A stretch of DNA of 64,000 bases from Micrococcaceae bacterium (lineage in GTDB: Bacteria > Actinomycetota > Actinomycetes > Actinomycetales > Micrococcaceae): assembly GCA_013393415.1 (NCBI GenBank), contig JABXHI010000058.1, positions 1-64,000 on the forward strand. Reading direction: 5' to 3'. Below the pieces are notes generated by a model. The model made no database searches. It worked only from the letters and a program-made list of their open reading frames with translations, and was not told the DNA's origin. Made by a program: the position numbers and the translations under genes. Below are positions 62,206 through 64,000 of the stretch, piece by piece (within the stretch, counting starts at the first letter, position 1; every line of letters begins with the position of its first letter).

Positions 62206-62956
62206 GTCCCTGGCATATCAGCATGCCACCGACACCGGTCACAACGTGGGTTTCAGCTCCGTTGCGGCCGGAAATATGTCGATGACCGTGCTGCAGCAGA
62301 ATCAAACCGCCGAAGATACTGCGATCAATCGGCGGAACCTTGAAGAACTGCTCGGCATTACGCCCGGCACCACGCGCTTCGTTTCTCAGACGCACTCAGC
62401 GCGTGTGGTCGCAGCAGGACCCAGTGGCTGGGCAACGCTCGCCACGCAGGGTGAAGCCGACGCAATCGTCTCACAGGATGGAAACGATCCCATTGCCATT
62501 CTGGTCGCAGACTGCCTGCCCGTCGCCTTCACAACTGACTACGGTCCTACCGCTGTCGCTCACGCTGGTCGTGTAGGTCTGTTGGACGGGGTGTTAGAAA
62601 ATACCGTCGAAGAGCTTCGAACACTGGATGCCGACGACGACGGCAAAATCTATGCCACGATTGGCCCGAGTATTTGTGGACGATGCTATGAAGTTCCTGA
62701 GTCCATGCGCGACGAAGTCTCAGTTCAGCATCCAGCCCTCTATTCGGAAACATCATGGGGGACACCGGCGCTCGATCTCCCCGCGGCAGCTGAAGCCATT
62801 CTGCGGCACGCCGGTGTAGTGGTGCAGCGCGTTGAAGAATGCACACGTGAAAATCACCAGTTGTATTCACACCGTCGGCAGCCAGGCGCCGGACGTCTCA
62901 CCGGTATTGTTTGGAAACCAGCAATATCGACCAATGCTGTACGACACACCACATAA
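62183..62956 (+). CDS. PgeF-like (YfiH, DUF152) peptidoglycan-editing factor
   Basis: A 257-residue protein of the YfiH/PgeF family (polyphenol oxidoreductase, laccase-domain). [13 protein letters not shown], the DAIVSQ...[14 protein letters not shown] stretch with the metal cysteine, [21 protein letters not shown] and [13 protein letters not shown] are present. The AHAGWRG motif of most members is changed to AHAGRVG, and the first TTRxGGVS motif is weak ([10 protein letters not shown]). The likely start is ATG 62183, inside the ftsZ end; the start is uncertain. In other bacteria PgeF hydrolyses wrongly built UDP-MurNAc-L-Ser or acts on purine nucleosides. It sits in the usual ftsZ-pgeF order. 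Confidence 0.82.
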   Translation: MCQTSSNKSLAYQHATDTGHNVGFSSVAAGNMSMTVLQQNQTAEDTAINRRNLEELLGITPGTTRFVSQTHSARVVAAGPSGWATLATQGEADAIVSQDGNDPIAILVADCLPVAFTTDYGPTAVAHAGRVGLLDGVLENTVEELRTLDADDDGKIYATIGPSICGRCYEVPESMRDEVSVQHPALYSETSWGTPALDLPAAAEAILRHAGVVVQRVEECTRENHQLYSHRRQPGAGRLTGIVWKPAISTNAVRHTT

Positions 62957-63037
62957 TCCCCCGGATTTCCCGGGAAACAGCCGGTTTGTCTACTAAGGTC
63001 AAGAGTGTCCTAGAACCATCAAGGATTTGAGGTGCGC

Positions 63038-63595
63038 ATGGTCAGCGGATTAAGAAAAGCCATGATCCGAATGGGTCTGGCTGATAGCGATGAAGCCTAT
63101 GAACAAGAGCTTCTAGAAGAAGAGCGTAAAGCGAGCTCGGCGCCGGCCGACGTCGCCCCGAAGCCTGCAGTTTCGGAAGCAACGCCAGAACCCGTCACGC
63201 CGGTCGAATCGAAACCAGCTGGTCCACGCGCTGTACCAGATGTGGAAGACGAATACCGTGCGCCGGTCACGCCAATCAAACGTGTGGTCCAGTCCCGAGA
63301 GGAAAGCGCTGAAGTGCACAAACTCCGTACGATCCATCCGCGATCATATAATGACGCCAAACTTATCGGTGAAGCAATTCGATCCGGTATTCCCGTCATT
63401 ATTAATGTCACCGACATGTCGGAGTCAGAAGCGAAACGACTGGTAGATTTCTCTGCGGGACTCGCATTTGGTCTTCACGGATCAATCGAGCGTGTGACCA
63501 ACAAGGTATTCCTATTGACACCTACAAATGTGGAAAATGTCGTCGATGGACATTCACAGTCTGTGCCGGACGAAGACTTCTTCGACCAAGCGTAG
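63038..63595 (+). CDS. sepF: cell division protein SepF
   Basis: SepF (185 residues) tethers FtsZ to the membrane and, in actinobacteria, is essential for division. The N-terminal amphipathic helix is [19 protein letters not shown] Pro/Glu-rich linker leads to the core ([60 protein letters not shown]). The ATG 63038 is preferred for its fit to the family start; GTG 63032 is two residues longer and has AAGGA 6 nt upstream, so it is possible. It follows pgeF after 81 nt; yggS is not between them. Confidence 0.93.
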   Translation: MVSGLRKAMIRMGLADSDEAYEQELLEEERKASSAPADVAPKPAVSEATPEPVTPVESKPAGPRAVPDVEDEYRAPVTPIKRVVQSREESAEVHKLRTIHPRSYNDAKLIGEAIRSGIPVIINVTDMSESEAKRLVDFSAGLAFGLHGSIERVTNKVFLLTPTNVENVVDGHSQSVPDEDFFDQA

Positions 63596-63642
63596 AGACT
63601 GTAGGCCACCCGACACACCACAACGAAAGATACTGAGGACTC

Positions 63643-63933
63643 GTGCAAATTCTTTGGACAACGCTGTATTTGGTGGCGACCATTTACTTCTTTATCCTCC
63701 TTGTGCGTATCCTCTACTCGCTCGTCAACGCTTTCGCACGAGACTGGAGGCCGCGGGGAATCAACCTCATCATCGCTGAAATAGTGATGACTCTAACTGA
63801 TCCGCCACTGCGCTTCTTCCGTCGGTTTATTCCACCTCTTCGGTTGGGTTCGGTCTCGCTCGATTTGTCGTTTATCGTGGTGTTTTTCATTGTGATGATC
63901 ATTCGGTTTGTCGCCCTGCAAGCGGCAGTCTGA
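63643..63933 (+). CDS. YggT-family membrane protein
   Basis: A 96-residue membrane protein with the YggT fold, two transmembrane hairpins around the ILYSLVNAFARDWRP and DPPLRFFRRFIPPLRLG loops. The family is next to sepF and before divIVA (wag31) in actinobacteria; divIVA would be expected beyond the right edge. The start is GTG 63643 with GAGG about 7 nt upstream. Function is not clear; a role in division or osmotic control has been proposed. Confidence 0.9.
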   Translation: MQILWTTLYLVATIYFFILLVRILYSLVNAFARDWRPRGINLIIAEIVMTLTDPPLRFFRRFIPPLRLGSVSLDLSFIVVFFIVMIIRFVALQAAV

Positions 63934-64000
63934 TAAGAAGAATAAAGCAATAGTGTTGAATAAATAGGATTATTTCGCAGAATCGCCGTGCAGACTACTC

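Overview
The window is an ordinary chromosomal segment of a mid-GC actinobacterium. I infer a member of the Micrococcaceae, possibly close to Yaniella or Enteractinococcus. The supporting signs are mycothione reductase, a mycobacterial-type class II DAHP synthase, the garA/ftsR and pknL/Rv2175c/idsA/DUF3040/lppM/mraZ neighbourhoods, the complete actinobacterial division and cell-wall cluster, frequent GTG/TTG starts and many 4-bp ATGA/GTGA overlaps. The MurE substrate motif is not the diaminopimelate type, which points to lysine-type peptidoglycan. The genus is an inference. I see no phage, insertion sequence, CRISPR array or acquired island.

Layout. 1-700: 3' end of a 23S rRNA gene, spacer, 5S rRNA and terminator. 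744-4206: a cupin gene, a broken class-V aminotransferase gene with two frameshifts and one stop, and an NAD-type malic enzyme. 4207-5050: a long intergenic stretch with a palindrome and a possible 58-residue small gene. 5051-19186: a housekeeping run in the order of the mycobacterial Rv1691-Rv1713 region (RGG/TPR protein, HAD, small ORF, tlyA, nadK, recN, Nudix, xerD, parA, scpA, scpB, rluB, tyrA, cmk, der), mostly overlapping, but without the steA-steB-pyrG genes usually found after recN. 19219-22966: apt, tRNA-Pro(GGG) and the garA-ftsR-nuclease-merR module. 23066-31018: an orphan ParA, pyruvate carboxylase, mycothione reductase and a long-chain acyl-CoA ligase.

31084-45444: a small membrane protein, an esterase, class II DAHP synthase, a GAF-LuxR regulator, an MHS-family transporter, a PknL-like kinase with no PASTA domains next to a secreted six-LysM lytic transglycosylase, an Rv2175c-like DNA-binding protein, a polyprenyl diphosphate synthase, DNA polymerase IV, a DUF3040 protein and a very large LppM-like lipoprotein. 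45445-63933: the dcw cluster, mraZ-rsmH-ftsL-ftsI-murE-murF-mraY-murD-ftsW-murG-murC-ftsQ-ftsZ-pgeF-sepF-yggT, without yggS.

Cell-wall growth and division dominate the window. The dcw cluster makes and polymerises lipid II at the septum. FtsR, the serine/threonine kinase and the LysM hydrolase are likely regulators or partners, and the polyprenyl synthase may supply prenyl carriers. The most notable unexplained signals are three 10-bp-period MraZ-box arrays between lppM and mraZ, two of them pointing towards lppM; a set of genes whose -10 boxes lie 6-7 nt from the start codon, as expected for leaderless mRNAs; and the pairing of a PASTA-less kinase with a LysM hydrolase.
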